NCBI RefSeq assembly: GCF_029892095.1
Contig: NZ_JARZAE010000004.1
Span: 7,130,001 to 7,194,000 of the forward strand
Direction of reading: 5' to 3'
DNA length: 64,000 nt
Source of the DNA: Kitasatospora sp. MAP12-44
GTDB lineage: Bacteria; Actinomycetota; Actinomycetes; Streptomycetales; Streptomycetaceae
The translations under genes were made by a program, and so were the position numbers. Positions within the stretch are counted from its first letter, which is position 1; each line of letters opens with the position of its first letter. The notes under the pieces were generated by a model. It was not told where the DNA came from, did not search any database, and saw only the letters and a program-made list of their open reading frames with translations. Positions 54,580-62,170 of this stretch are shown in pieces.

Positions 54580-55146
54580 GTGGCTTCCACGAACGATCTC
54601 AAGAACGGCATGGTCCTCAAGCTCGACAACGACCAGCTCTGGTCCGTGGTCGAGTTCCAGCATGTGAAGCCGGGCAAGGGTCCCGCCTTCGTGCGCACCA
54701 AGCTCAAGCACGTGCTGAGCGGCAAGGTCGTCGACAAGACGTTCAACGCGGGCACCAAGGTCGAGACCGCCAATGTCGACAAGCGCGGCATGCAGTTCTC
54801 GTACATGGACGGCGAGCAGTTCGTCTTCATGGACATGGACACCTACGACCAGCTGTTCGTCAGCAAGGACGTCGTCGGCGACAACGCCAAGTACCTGCTG
54901 GAGGGCTTCGAGGCCCTCGTCGCGGTGCACGAGGGTGCGCCGCTGTACATCGAGCTCCCCGCCTCGGTCGAGCTGATCGTCGCCGAGACCGAGCCGGGCC
55001 TGCAGGGCGACCGCTCCACCGGTGGCACCAAGCCCGCCACCCTGGAGACCGGCGCCGAGATCGGCGTCCCGCTCTTCATCGTCACCGGCGAGAAGATCAA
55101 GGTCGACACCCGTGACGGCAGCTACCTCGGCCGGGTGAAGGACTAA
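54580..55146 (+). CDS. efp: Translation elongation factor P
   Basis: Rescues ribosomes stalled at consecutive prolines. The 188-residue protein has three beta-barrel domains. The tip loop with KPGKGPAFVRTK near residue 30 lies by the peptidyl-transferase centre, and the C-terminal domain shows LFIVTGEKIKVDTRDGSYLGRV, the family signature. No modification enzymes (EpmA, EarP) are seen here; actinobacterial EF-P uses an unmodified or unusual loop. The GTG at 54580 follows GCAGGAG. nusB begins at the base after its stop. Confidence 0.96.
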   Translation: MASTNDLKNGMVLKLDNDQLWSVVEFQHVKPGKGPAFVRTKLKHVLSGKVVDKTFNAGTKVETANVDKRGMQFSYMDGEQFVFMDMDTYDQLFVSKDVVGDNAKYLLEGFEALVAVHEGAPLYIELPASVELIVAETEPGLQGDRSTGGTKPATLETGAEIGVPLFIVTGEKIKVDTRDGSYLGRVKD

Positions 55147-55587
55147 GTGTCGGCCGCACGTACCAAGGCCCGCACGCGCGCCTTCCAGATCCTCTTCGAG
55201 GCCGACCACCGGGACGTCGACCCGCTGTCGGTGCTCGCCGACTGGGTCGCCCGGGCGCGCGACCCCAAGCCGGACGAGGGTATTCCGCAGATCGGCGAGT
55301 ACACCATGCAGCTGATCGAGGGGTATGTGAAGCACGCCCGTCGCATCGACGAGCTGATCTCCACGTACTCGGTGGGCTGGACGATCGACCGGATGCCGAT
55401 CGCGGACCGCAACGTCCTGCGCATCGGTGCCTATGAGCTGATCTGGGAGGACGGTGTCCCGGACGCCGTCGTCGTGGACGAGGCGGTGGAGATCGCCAAG
55501 GAGTACTCCACGAACGACTCGCCGGCCTTCGTGAACGGCATGCTGGCCCGCTTCATGGAGCTCAAGCCCACGATCCGTCGGGACTGA
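55147..55587 (+). CDS. nusB: Transcription antitermination factor NusB
   Basis: Binds boxA RNA with S10 in rRNA antitermination. The 146-residue all-helical protein has ARTKARTRAFQILFEADHRD at the start, DRMPIADRNVLRIGAYELIW and DEAVEIAKEYSTNDSPAFVNGMLARF, which are hallmark NusB segments. The GTG at 55147 immediately follows the efp stop (TAAGTG), giving tight coupling. A long hairpin ends the efp-nusB unit. Confidence 0.96.
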   Translation: MSAARTKARTRAFQILFEADHRDVDPLSVLADWVARARDPKPDEGIPQIGEYTMQLIEGYVKHARRIDELISTYSVGWTIDRMPIADRNVLRIGAYELIWEDGVPDAVVVDEAVEIAKEYSTNDSPAFVNGMLARFMELKPTIRRD

Positions 55588-55605
55588 CTCACTCGCACCA
55601 AAACC

Positions 55606-55642
55606 CCATGGCCGCCGGACCTCTTTGGTCCGGCGGCCATGG
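55606..55642 (+). terminator. Hairpin after nusB
   Basis: CCATGGCCGCCGGACC pairs perfectly with its complement across a TCTTT loop. It separates nusB from the thioesterase gene. Confidence 0.85.
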
Positions 55643-55668
55643 TGCGTTCACGGCCCTGGCGTATCTTG

Positions 55669-55684
55669 GCTACTGACCAGTAGC
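55669..55684. promoter_or_regulatory. 16-bp palindromic operator-like site before the thioesterase gene
   Basis: GCTACTGACCAGTAGC is a palindrome with six-base perfect arms, immediately after a TATCTT -10-like hexamer (55662-55667) and 21 nt before the start codon at 55706. The position at the transcription start and the TACTGACCAGTA core resemble TetR-type operators of lipid genes. No regulator gene is adjacent. Confidence 0.55.
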
Positions 55685-55705
55685 TTCCGGAAGGGCGTGC
55701 CCACC

Positions 55706-56548
55706 ATGACGACTGCGACCACCACCAGCAGCGAGTTCGACCAGGCGATCGACCTGCGCCCGGACCCCGACGGCCGGTACCACGGCGAGCTCGGCGCGGG
55801 CTGGCGGATCGGCGGCGGCATCAACGGCGGGCTGCTGCTCGCGGTCGCCGCCAAGGCGCTCTCGCTGGAGCTGCCCGGGCACCCGGATCCGGTCTCGATC
55901 AGCTGCTACTACCTCTCCGCCTCCCGCCCCGGCCCGGTGAGCGTGCGCACCGACATCGTGCGGCGCGGCCGCTCGCTCTCCACCGGCACCGCCTCGCTCT
56001 ACCAGGACGACGAGGACGGCACCCCGGTCGAGCGGCTGAGAGTGCTGGCCAGCTACGGCGACCTGGCCGCGCAGCAGGGCGAGGTGCGCACCAGCGCCAC
56101 GCCGCCCGCGCTGCCGCCGCAGGAGCAGTGCATCGGGATGGAGCACGCGCCGCCCTCGCTGATCGAGCAGGCCGAGCTGCTGCAGCGCTTCGACCTGCGG
56201 CTCGACCCGGCCACCGTGGGCTGGGCGCTGGGTCAGCCGTCCAGGCAGGGCCGGATCCAGGGCTGGTTCCGGTTCGCCGACGGCCGCCAGCCCGACCCGC
56301 TGGCGCTGCTGCTGGTCGCCGACGCGCTGCCGCCGGTCACCTTTGACCTCGGCCTGCCCGGCTGGGCCCCGACCGTCGAGCTGACCGTGCACCTGCGGGC
56401 CAGGCCGGTCCCCGGCTGGCTGCGGGTCAGCCACAGCACCCGCAACCTGGCCGGCGGTTACTTCGAGGAGGACGCGGAGATCTGGGACGAGTCCGGCCGC
56501 CTGGTCGCCCAGTCCCGCCAGCTGGCGAGCGCTCCGCGGTCGCGGTGA
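55706..56548 (+). CDS. Hot-dog-fold acyl-CoA thioesterase-family protein
   Basis: A 280-residue protein with two tandem hot-dog domains of the TesB/acyl-CoA thioesterase-like type. The N-terminal half has GAGWRIGGGINGGLLLAVAAKAL and ISCYYLSASRPGPVSVRTDIVRRGRSLSTGTASLYQ, and the C-terminal half has PDPLALLLVADALPPVTFDLG and LTVHLRARPVPGWLRV. It should hydrolyse acyl-CoA thioesters, substrate unknown. The ATG at 55706 follows GGAAGG. Its promoter overlaps a palindromic site, suggesting repression by a fatty-acyl or TetR-type regulator. It converges on bldD. Confidence 0.85.
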   Translation: MTTATTTSSEFDQAIDLRPDPDGRYHGELGAGWRIGGGINGGLLLAVAAKALSLELPGHPDPVSISCYYLSASRPGPVSVRTDIVRRGRSLSTGTASLYQDDEDGTPVERLRVLASYGDLAAQQGEVRTSATPPALPPQEQCIGMEHAPPSLIEQAELLQRFDLRLDPATVGWALGQPSRQGRIQGWFRFADGRQPDPLALLLVADALPPVTFDLGLPGWAPTVELTVHLRARPVPGWLRVSHSTRNLAGGYFEEDAEIWDESGRLVAQSRQLASAPRSR

Positions 56549-56625
56549 TCTCACTCTGAGTTACATGTTCGTGACAACAGGGTGGACGAAGGAAGTCGGC
56601 CCGGTCGGTCGTGGACGACATGCGT

Positions 56626-56653
56626 ACGGCGCGGCCCCCCGGGGCCGCGCCGT
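56626..56653 (-). terminator. Hairpin after bldD
   Basis: ACGGCGCGGCCCC and GGGGCCGCGCCGT pair perfectly across a CC centre, 37 nt beyond the bldD stop and toward the thioesterase gene. It may serve both converging genes. Confidence 0.75.
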
Positions 56654-56690
56654 GACGTTTCTGCAAGGTGTCCGTTGGTCAGACGGACGG

Positions 56691-57194
56691 TCAGCCGGCG
56701 TCCTCGTCGCGCACCGCGCGACGGGCGTCGGAGTTGAGCACACCCCAGCTGATCAGCTGCTCGGTGAGAATCGACGGCGACTGGTCGTAGATCACGGCCA
56801 GCGTGCGCAGGTCGTCCTGGCGGATCGACAGCACCTTGCCGTTGTAGTCACCGCGCTGGGACTGGATGGTGGCGGCGTAGCGCTGGAGCGGGCCGGCCTT
56901 CTCGGACGGAACCTGGGTCAGTCTCTCCAGGTCCAGCACCAGGCGCGGCGGCGGCTCGGCCGCACCGCCCGGGGTGCCGCCCGGCAGCAGCTCCTGCACC
57001 GGGACGCCGTAGAACTCGGCCAGCTCAGCCAGGCGCTGCACGGTCACCGCACGGTCGCCGCGCTCGTAAGAGCCGACGACGACGGCCTTCCAGCGCCCCT
57101 GGGACTTCTCCTCGACGCCATGCAGGGAGAGCCCCTGCTGAGTGCGGATCGCTCGGAGTTTTCCTCCGAGCTGCTTCGCGTAGTCGCTGGACAT
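56691..57194 (-). CDS. bldD: BldD, cyclic-di-GMP-dependent developmental repressor
   Basis: Master repressor that keeps Streptomyces in vegetative growth when dimerised by tetrameric c-di-GMP. The 167-residue protein has an N-terminal helix-turn-helix (about 8-68; KLRAIRTQQGLSLHGVEEKS and KAVVVGSYERGDRAVTV) and the C-terminal c-di-GMP domain. The signature residues R114-G-D116 and R125-x-x-D128 are intact (QRGDYNGK, SIRQDD). The ATG at 57194 gives the family start SSDYAKQLGG and its usual length; an in-frame start at 57227 would add 11 residues. Two near-consensus BldD boxes lie upstream, consistent with autoregulation. Confidence 0.97.
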   Translation of the reverse strand: MSSDYAKQLGGKLRAIRTQQGLSLHGVEEKSQGRWKAVVVGSYERGDRAVTVQRLAELAEFYGVPVQELLPGGTPGGAAEPPPRLVLDLERLTQVPSEKAGPLQRYAATIQSQRGDYNGKVLSIRQDDLRTLAVIYDQSPSILTEQLISWGVLNSDARRAVRDEDAG

Positions 57195-57299
57195 TGGTCT
57201 CCCCGGACGAGTTTGTTTCGCGTTCAATGACAGTCACGGGGGAGTGAGGGGTGCCTCACAACCCAGAGCGTCCTACCGGTGGGTTCGACGTCTGTTCCG

Positions 57300-57312
57300 T
57301 AACTCACTGTGA
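57300..57312. promoter_or_regulatory. BldD box 1 upstream of bldD
   Basis: TAACTCACTGTGA matches 8 of the 9 fixed positions of TnACnC(A/T)GnGTnA. It lies about 106 nt before the bldD start. BldD is known to repress its own gene. Confidence 0.6.
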
Positions 57313-57314
57313 GG

Positions 57315-57327
57315 TTACGTAGAGTAA
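57315..57327. promoter_or_regulatory. BldD box 2 upstream of bldD
   Basis: TTACGTAGAGTAA matches 8 of 9 fixed consensus positions and is a near-perfect palindrome. It starts 15 bases after box 1, so two BldD dimers could bind side by side. The rest of the 328-nt gap up to pyrR holds the pyr promoter and leader, with no supported open frame. Confidence 0.6.
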
Positions 57328-57475
57328 GGTAGCTGCGTCAAGCCGAATGGGGCAGTCGTGCGAATGGTTCGCTACCTCTGCGTGAACACGACATAAAGCC
57401 TCATCCCGATCGGCGTGATCCCCCTGGTAGTGTGGTTGAGGCTCCTTCACGACTGGGCAGCCAAACCCAAAGGCA

Positions 57476-57509
57476 TCCTTTAAGGCCCGTCCTGTGAGGC
57501 GGGGAAGGA
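57476..57509 (+). promoter_or_regulatory. PyrR-binding RNA hairpin covering the pyrR ribosome-binding site
   Basis: TCCTT pairs with AAGGA (lower stem) and CCCG with CGGG (upper stem) around the conserved TCCTGTGAGG-type loop, which resembles the PyrR-binding loop UCCAGAGAGG. The right arm is part of AAGGAGG, the ribosome-binding site 12 nt before the pyrR ATG. PyrR bound to UMP would therefore block translation. A TAGTGT at 57428-57433 may be the promoter -10. Confidence 0.7.
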
Positions 57510-57522
57510 GGTCGGCTTCGGC

Positions 57523-58149
57523 ATGACCGCACGCAACGATTCACCCGATTCCACCCAGCCCCGCCCGCCGCACCAGGTCCTGGACGGCGCGGACATCTCC
57601 CGGGTCATCACCCGGATCGCCCACGAGATCGTGGAGCGCGCGAAAGGCGCCGAGGATGTCGTCCTCCTCGGTATCCACACCCGGGGCGTCCACCTCGGCC
57701 GCCGGCTGCACGCCCGGCTGACCCAGATCACCGGCCGCGAGATCCCGCTCGGCACCCTGGACATCACGATGTACCGGGACGACCTGCGGCTCAAGCCCGC
57801 CCGCGCCCTGGAGCACACCGAGATCCCGCCCGGCGGCATCGACGGCAAGCTCGTCATCCTGGTCGACGACGTGCTCTTCTCCGGCCGCACCATCCGGGCC
57901 GCGCTCGACGCGCTCGGCGACATCGGCCGCCCGCGCGCCGTGCAGCTCGCCGTCCTGGTCGACCGCGGCCACCGCGAGCTGCCGATCCGCGCCGACTACG
58001 TGGGCAAGAACCTGCCCACCTCGCTGCGCGAGGCCGTGCAGGTCCGGCTCTCCGACTCCGACGGGCACGACGCCGTCCTGGTCGGCGACCGCGACTACGC
58101 CGCCCGCTCGTCCCAGGCGCTCGCCGCCGAACCCACCCAGTCGGAGTAA
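57523..58149 (+). CDS. pyrR: PyrR, pyrimidine operon regulator / uracil phosphoribosyltransferase
   Basis: Senses UMP and binds pyr leader RNA; most members also salvage uracil with PRPP. The 208-residue protein has IHTRGVHLGRRL, DITMYRDDL, the PRPP loop VILVDDVLFSGRTIRAALDAL and LVDRGHRELPIRADYVGKNLPTS, all characteristic. The ATG at 57523 follows AAGGAGG, which also forms one arm of its own hairpin. It is the first gene of pyrR-pyrB-pyrC-unknown-carA-carB. The C-terminal tail is variable. Confidence 0.96.
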   Translation: MTARNDSPDSTQPRPPHQVLDGADISRVITRIAHEIVERAKGAEDVVLLGIHTRGVHLGRRLHARLTQITGREIPLGTLDITMYRDDLRLKPARALEHTEIPPGGIDGKLVILVDDVLFSGRTIRAALDALGDIGRPRAVQLAVLVDRGHRELPIRADYVGKNLPTSLREAVQVRLSDSDGHDAVLVGDRDYAARSSQALAAEPTQSE

Positions 58150-58153
58150 GTAC

Positions 58154-59131
58154 GTGAAGCGCCACCTCGTCTCCGCCGCCGACCTCAGCCGCGACGACGC
58201 GCTGCTGGTCCTGGACACCGCCGAGGAGCTCGCCCAGCTCTCCGGCCGGGCCGTCAAGAAGCTCCCCACGCTGCGCGGCCGCACCGTCGTCAACCTCTTC
58301 TTCGAGGACTCCACCCGCACCAAGACCTCCTTCGAGGTCGCCGAGAAGCGGCTCTCCGCCGACGTCATCAACTTCGCCGCCAAGGGCTCCTCGGTCTCCA
58401 AGGGCGAGAGCCTCAAGGACACCGCGCTGACCCTGCAGGCGATGGGCGCCGACGCCGTCGTGATCCGCCACCACGCCTCGGGCGCGCCGGCCCGGCTCGC
58501 GCAGTCCGACTGGCTGCACGGCAGCGTCATCAACGCCGGCGACGGCACCCACGAGCACCCCACCCAGGCCCTGCTGGACGCCTTCACGATGCGCCGCCAC
58601 CTCAACCCGGGCCTGGGCCACGACCTGGCCGGGCGCCGGATCACCATCGTCGGCGACGTCCTGCACAGCCGGGTGGCCCGCTCCAACGTGCTGCTGCTGA
58701 ACACCCTGGGCGCCCACGTCACCTTCGTGGCGCCGCCCACCCTGCTGCCCATCGGCATCGACAACTGGCCCTGCGAGGTCAGCTACGACCTGGACAGCAC
58801 GCTGGCCAAGAGCGACGCGGTGATGATGCTGCGGGTCCAGCGCGAGCGGATGAACGCCGCGTTCTTCCCCACCGAGCGCGAGTACTCGCGCCGCTACGGC
58901 CTGAACGGCGACCGGATGGCCAAGCTGCCCGAGCACGCCATCGTGATGCACCCCGGCCCGATGGTCCGCGGCATGGAGATCACCGCCGAGGTGGCCGACT
59001 CCCCGCGCTGCACCGTGGTCGAGCAGGTCGCCAACGGCGTCTCGATCCGGATGGCCGTCCTGTACCTCCTGCTCGGCGGCGCCACGCTCGCCGACGCCCC
59101 CCGCACCGAAGCCCCGGAGACCGCCGCATGA
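58154..59131 (+). CDS. pyrB: Aspartate carbamoyltransferase catalytic subunit
   Basis: Condenses carbamoyl phosphate with aspartate, the committing step of pyrimidine synthesis. The 325-residue protein has the carbamoyl phosphate motif FFEDSTRTKTSFE, GSSVSKGESLKDT, HHASGAPA, GDGTHEHPTQALLDAFT and VMMLRVQRERM. No pyrI regulatory gene is present, as usual here, so the enzyme probably works as a trimer. The GTG at 58154 is 4 nt after pyrR and follows CGGAGTAAG. Its stop overlaps pyrC in ATGA. Confidence 0.96.
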   Translation: MKRHLVSAADLSRDDALLVLDTAEELAQLSGRAVKKLPTLRGRTVVNLFFEDSTRTKTSFEVAEKRLSADVINFAAKGSSVSKGESLKDTALTLQAMGADAVVIRHHASGAPARLAQSDWLHGSVINAGDGTHEHPTQALLDAFTMRRHLNPGLGHDLAGRRITIVGDVLHSRVARSNVLLLNTLGAHVTFVAPPTLLPIGIDNWPCEVSYDLDSTLAKSDAVMMLRVQRERMNAAFFPTEREYSRRYGLNGDRMAKLPEHAIVMHPGPMVRGMEITAEVADSPRCTVVEQVANGVSIRMAVLYLLLGGATLADAPRTEAPETAA

Positions 59132-60432
59132 CCAGCTACCTGATCCGCAACGCCCAGATCCTCGGTGGCGCCGCGCAGGACATCCTCATCGCCGACGGCG
59201 TCATCCGGGAGATCGGCACCGATCTGGCGGTCGAGGCGGACGTCGACATCGACGCGCACGGCCTGGTCGCGCTGCCCGGCCTGGTCGACCTGCACACCCA
59301 CCTGCGCGAGCCCGGCCGGGAGGACGCCGAGACCGTGCTGACCGGCACCCAGGCGGCGGCCAAGGGCGGCTTCACCGCCGTCCACGCGATGGCCAACACC
59401 TTCCCGGTCGCCGACACGGCCGGCGTGGTCGAGCAGGTCTGGCGCCTCGGCCAGGCCTCCGGCTACTGCGACGTGCAGCCGGTCGGCGCCGTCACGGTCG
59501 GCCTGGAGGGCAAGAAGCTCGCCGAGCTGGGCGCGATGCACGACTCCGCCGCGAACGTCCGGGTCTTCTCCGACGACGGCAAGTGCGTGGACGACGCGGT
59601 GATCATGCGCCGCGCGCTGGAGTACGTGAAGGCCTTCGACGGCGTGGTCGCCCAGCACGCCCAGGAGCCCCGGCTGACCGAGGGCGCCCAGATGAACGAG
59701 GGCCAGGTCTCCGGCGAGCTGGGCCTGGCCGGCTGGCCCGCGGTGGCCGAGGAGGCGATCATCGCCCGCGACGTGCTGCTCGCCGCGCACGTCGGCTCGC
59801 GCCTGCACGTCTGCCACGTCTCGACGGCCGGCTCGGTGGAGATCATCCGCTGGGCCAAGGCCAAGGGCTGGTCCGTCACCGCCGAGGTGACCCCGCACCA
59901 CCTGCTGCTCACCGACGAGCTGGTCCGCTCCTACGACGCGGTCTACAAGGTCAACCCGCCGCTGCGCACCGCCGAGGACGTGCACGCGCTGCGCCGTGCG
60001 CTGGCCGACGGCACCATCGATGCCGTCGCCACCGACCACGCCCCGCACCCGATGGAGGACAAGGAGTGCGAGTGGGCGGCCGCCGCGATGGGCATGGTCG
60101 GCCTGGAGACCGCGCTCTCGGTGGTCCAGCAGGCGATGGTCGAGACCGACCTGCTGAACTGGGAGGGCGTCGCCGACCGGATGTCGCACCGCCCGGCGCG
60201 GATCGGCCGACTGGCCGGCCACGGGCGTCCCGTCTCGGTCGGTGAGCCGGCCAACCTGGTGCTTTTCGATCCCGCGTACCGTGGGACCGTGAACCCCGAG
60301 AGCTTCGCCACCCGCAGTCGAAACACCCCCTACCGTGCCCTTGAGCTGCCGGGACGGGTGCACGCCACCTTCCTGCGCGGGGTGCCCACCGTGCTGGCCG
60401 GCGAGCTGGTCGAGCCGGGCGGGCTGGCGTGA
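59128..60432 (+). CDS. pyrC: Dihydroorotase
   Basis: Cyclises carbamoyl aspartate to dihydroorotate. The 434-residue amidohydrolase has the metal motif DLHTHLREPGREDAETV (HxH), the histidines in AQHAQEP and CHVSTAGS, and the catalytic aspartate in AVATDHAPHP. The type I layout fits a stand-alone zinc enzyme; the carbamylated lysine position is taken by other residues in this subgroup and I did not confirm it. The ATG at 59128 overlaps the pyrB stop. Its stop overlaps the next gene in GTGA. Confidence 0.95.
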   Translation: MTSYLIRNAQILGGAAQDILIADGVIREIGTDLAVEADVDIDAHGLVALPGLVDLHTHLREPGREDAETVLTGTQAAAKGGFTAVHAMANTFPVADTAGVVEQVWRLGQASGYCDVQPVGAVTVGLEGKKLAELGAMHDSAANVRVFSDDGKCVDDAVIMRRALEYVKAFDGVVAQHAQEPRLTEGAQMNEGQVSGELGLAGWPAVAEEAIIARDVLLAAHVGSRLHVCHVSTAGSVEIIRWAKAKGWSVTAEVTPHHLLLTDELVRSYDAVYKVNPPLRTAEDVHALRRALADGTIDAVATDHAPHPMEDKECEWAAAAMGMVGLETALSVVQQAMVETDLLNWEGVADRMSHRPARIGRLAGHGRPVSVGEPANLVLFDPAYRGTVNPESFATRSRNTPYRALELPGRVHATFLRGVPTVLAGELVEPGGLA

Positions 60433-60989
60433 GCACCGTCCTGCTCGGCATGGAGCAGGCCAAGGTCCACAACTGGCCGAACTACATCGGCTGGGCGGTC
60501 GGGCTGCTGATCGTGGTCGGCGTCATCTACTGGCTGATGCGCCAGGGATGGAACTGGCGCCGGGCCCATCAGGCCGACCTTCCGGCCCTGCCCGCCGTGC
60601 CGTCGGACCACGGCCCGGCCATCCTGGAGAGCAGCGGCCGCTACCACGGCACCACCACCGCCGGGAACTGGCTCGACCGGGTGGTGGCGCACGGGCTCGG
60701 CATCCGCAGCCTGGCCGAGCTGGCCCTGAGCGAGCGCGGCCTGCTGGTGCGCCGTCCCGGCGACAGCGACCTGTGGATCCCGGCGGAGCACCTGACGGGG
60801 GCCCGGACCGACTCCGGGATCGCCGGCAAGGTCGTCCCGGCCGGCCTGCTGGTGGTCACCTGGACGCTGGAGGGCCGCGCGCTGGACTCGGGCTTCCGGC
60901 TCGACCACCCGGACGAGCACCCGACCTGGGTCGCGGAGCTGGAAACACTTGCAACACGTACGACGAAGACGGAAGGCGTAACCCCATGA
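60429..60989 (+). CDS. Uncharacterised membrane-anchored protein inside the pyr operon
   Basis: A 186-residue protein with one membrane helix at about residues 19-38 (IGWAVGLLIVVGVIYWLM) and a soluble domain of about 130 residues including SERGLLVRRPGDSDLWIPAEHLTGARTD, of which the last segment resembles a PH-like beta domain. It has no catalytic motif. The GTG at 60429 overlaps the pyrC stop and its own stop overlaps carA (ATGA), so it is fully coupled to pyrimidine synthesis. A small protein at this place is usual in Streptomyces. Its role is unknown; anchoring or scaffolding of the pathway would be a guess. Confidence 0.85.
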   Translation: MSTVLLGMEQAKVHNWPNYIGWAVGLLIVVGVIYWLMRQGWNWRRAHQADLPALPAVPSDHGPAILESSGRYHGTTTAGNWLDRVVAHGLGIRSLAELALSERGLLVRRPGDSDLWIPAEHLTGARTDSGIAGKVVPAGLLVVTWTLEGRALDSGFRLDHPDEHPTWVAELETLATRTTKTEGVTP

Positions 60990-62167
60990 CCGCACCTGCC
61001 CCCACCACTACGAGGCAGCCCCGCGCTGCCCGCCGGGAGCGCGTGCCCGCCGTGCTCGTCCTGGAGGACGGCCGGACCTTCCGCGGTCAGGCGTACGGCG
61101 CGACCGGCGAGACCTTCGGCGAGGCGGTCTTCAACACCGGCATGTCCGGCTACCAGGAGACCCTCACCGACCCCTCCTACCACCGCCAGGTGGTGGTCAT
61201 GACGGCCCCGCAGATCGGCAACACCGGCGTCAACGACGAGGACCCGGAGTCGAAGCAGATCTGGGTGGCCGGCTACGTGGTCCGCGACCCCGCCCGGGTG
61301 CCCTCCAACTGGCGCTCGCAGCGCTCGCTGGACGACGAGCTGGTCGCGCAGGGCATCGTCGGGATCAGCGGCATCGACACCCGCGCCCTCACCCGCCACC
61401 TGCGCGAGCGCGGTGCGATGCGGGTCGGCATCTTCTCCGGCCCGGCGCTGGCCGAGGAGACCGAGCTGCTCGCCCGGGTGCTGCAGGCCCCCGAGATGAA
61501 GGGCGCCGACCTCTGCGCCGAGGTCGCCACCACCGAGCCGTACATCGTGCCGGCCGTGGGCACCAAGCGCTTCACGGTCGCCGCCGTCGACCTCGGCATC
61601 AAGGCGATGACCCCGCAGCGGATGGCCGAGCGCGGCATCGAGGTGCATGTGCTGCCGGCCAACTCCACGGTCGAGGACATCTACGCGGTCAACCCCGACG
61701 GCGTGTTCTTCTCCAACGGCCCGGGCGACCCGGCCACCGCCGACCACCAGGTCGCCGTGATGCAGTCGGTGCTGGAGCGCCGCACCCCGCTGTTCGGCAT
61801 CTGCTTCGGCAACCAGATCCTCGGCCGGGCCCTCGGGTTCGGCACCTACAAGCTCAAGTACGGCCACCGGGGCATCAACCAGCCGGTGCAGGACCGCTCG
61901 ACCGGCAAGGTCGAGGTCACCGCGCACAACCACGGCTTCGCCGTGGAGGCGCCGCTCGACAAGGTCAGCGACACCCCGTACGGGCGGGCCGAGGTCTCCC
62001 ACGTCTGCCTCAACGACAACGTGGTCGAGGGTCTGCAGTGCCTGGACGTGCCCGCCTTCAGCGTGCAGTACCACCCCGAGGCGGCGGCCGGTCCGCACGA
62101 CGCGGCCTACCTCTTCGACCGTTTTGTCGACCTCATGACGGCGTCGCACGCCAACGCAGGGAGCTGA
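60986..62167 (+). CDS. carA: Carbamoyl phosphate synthase small subunit (glutaminase)
   Basis: Releases ammonia from glutamine for CarB, supplying carbamoyl phosphate for pyrimidines and arginine. The 393-residue protein has the N-terminal CPSase domain (DGRTFRGQAYGATGETFGEAVFNT, SGIDTRALTRHLRERGAMR) and a class I glutaminase domain with VFFSNGPGDP, nucleophile Cys in GICFGNQ, and His/Glu in YHPEAAAGP. The usual GICLGHQ is GICFGNQ, which I recall as normal for Streptomyces CarA. The ATG at 60986 overlaps the preceding stop. carB follows 3 nt after the stop. Confidence 0.96.
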   Translation: MTAPAPTTTRQPRAARRERVPAVLVLEDGRTFRGQAYGATGETFGEAVFNTGMSGYQETLTDPSYHRQVVVMTAPQIGNTGVNDEDPESKQIWVAGYVVRDPARVPSNWRSQRSLDDELVAQGIVGISGIDTRALTRHLRERGAMRVGIFSGPALAEETELLARVLQAPEMKGADLCAEVATTEPYIVPAVGTKRFTVAAVDLGIKAMTPQRMAERGIEVHVLPANSTVEDIYAVNPDGVFFSNGPGDPATADHQVAVMQSVLERRTPLFGICFGNQILGRALGFGTYKLKYGHRGINQPVQDRSTGKVEVTAHNHGFAVEAPLDKVSDTPYGRAEVSHVCLNDNVVEGLQCLDVPAFSVQYHPEAAAGPHDAAYLFDRFVDLMTASHANAGS

Positions 62168-62170
62168 CCC

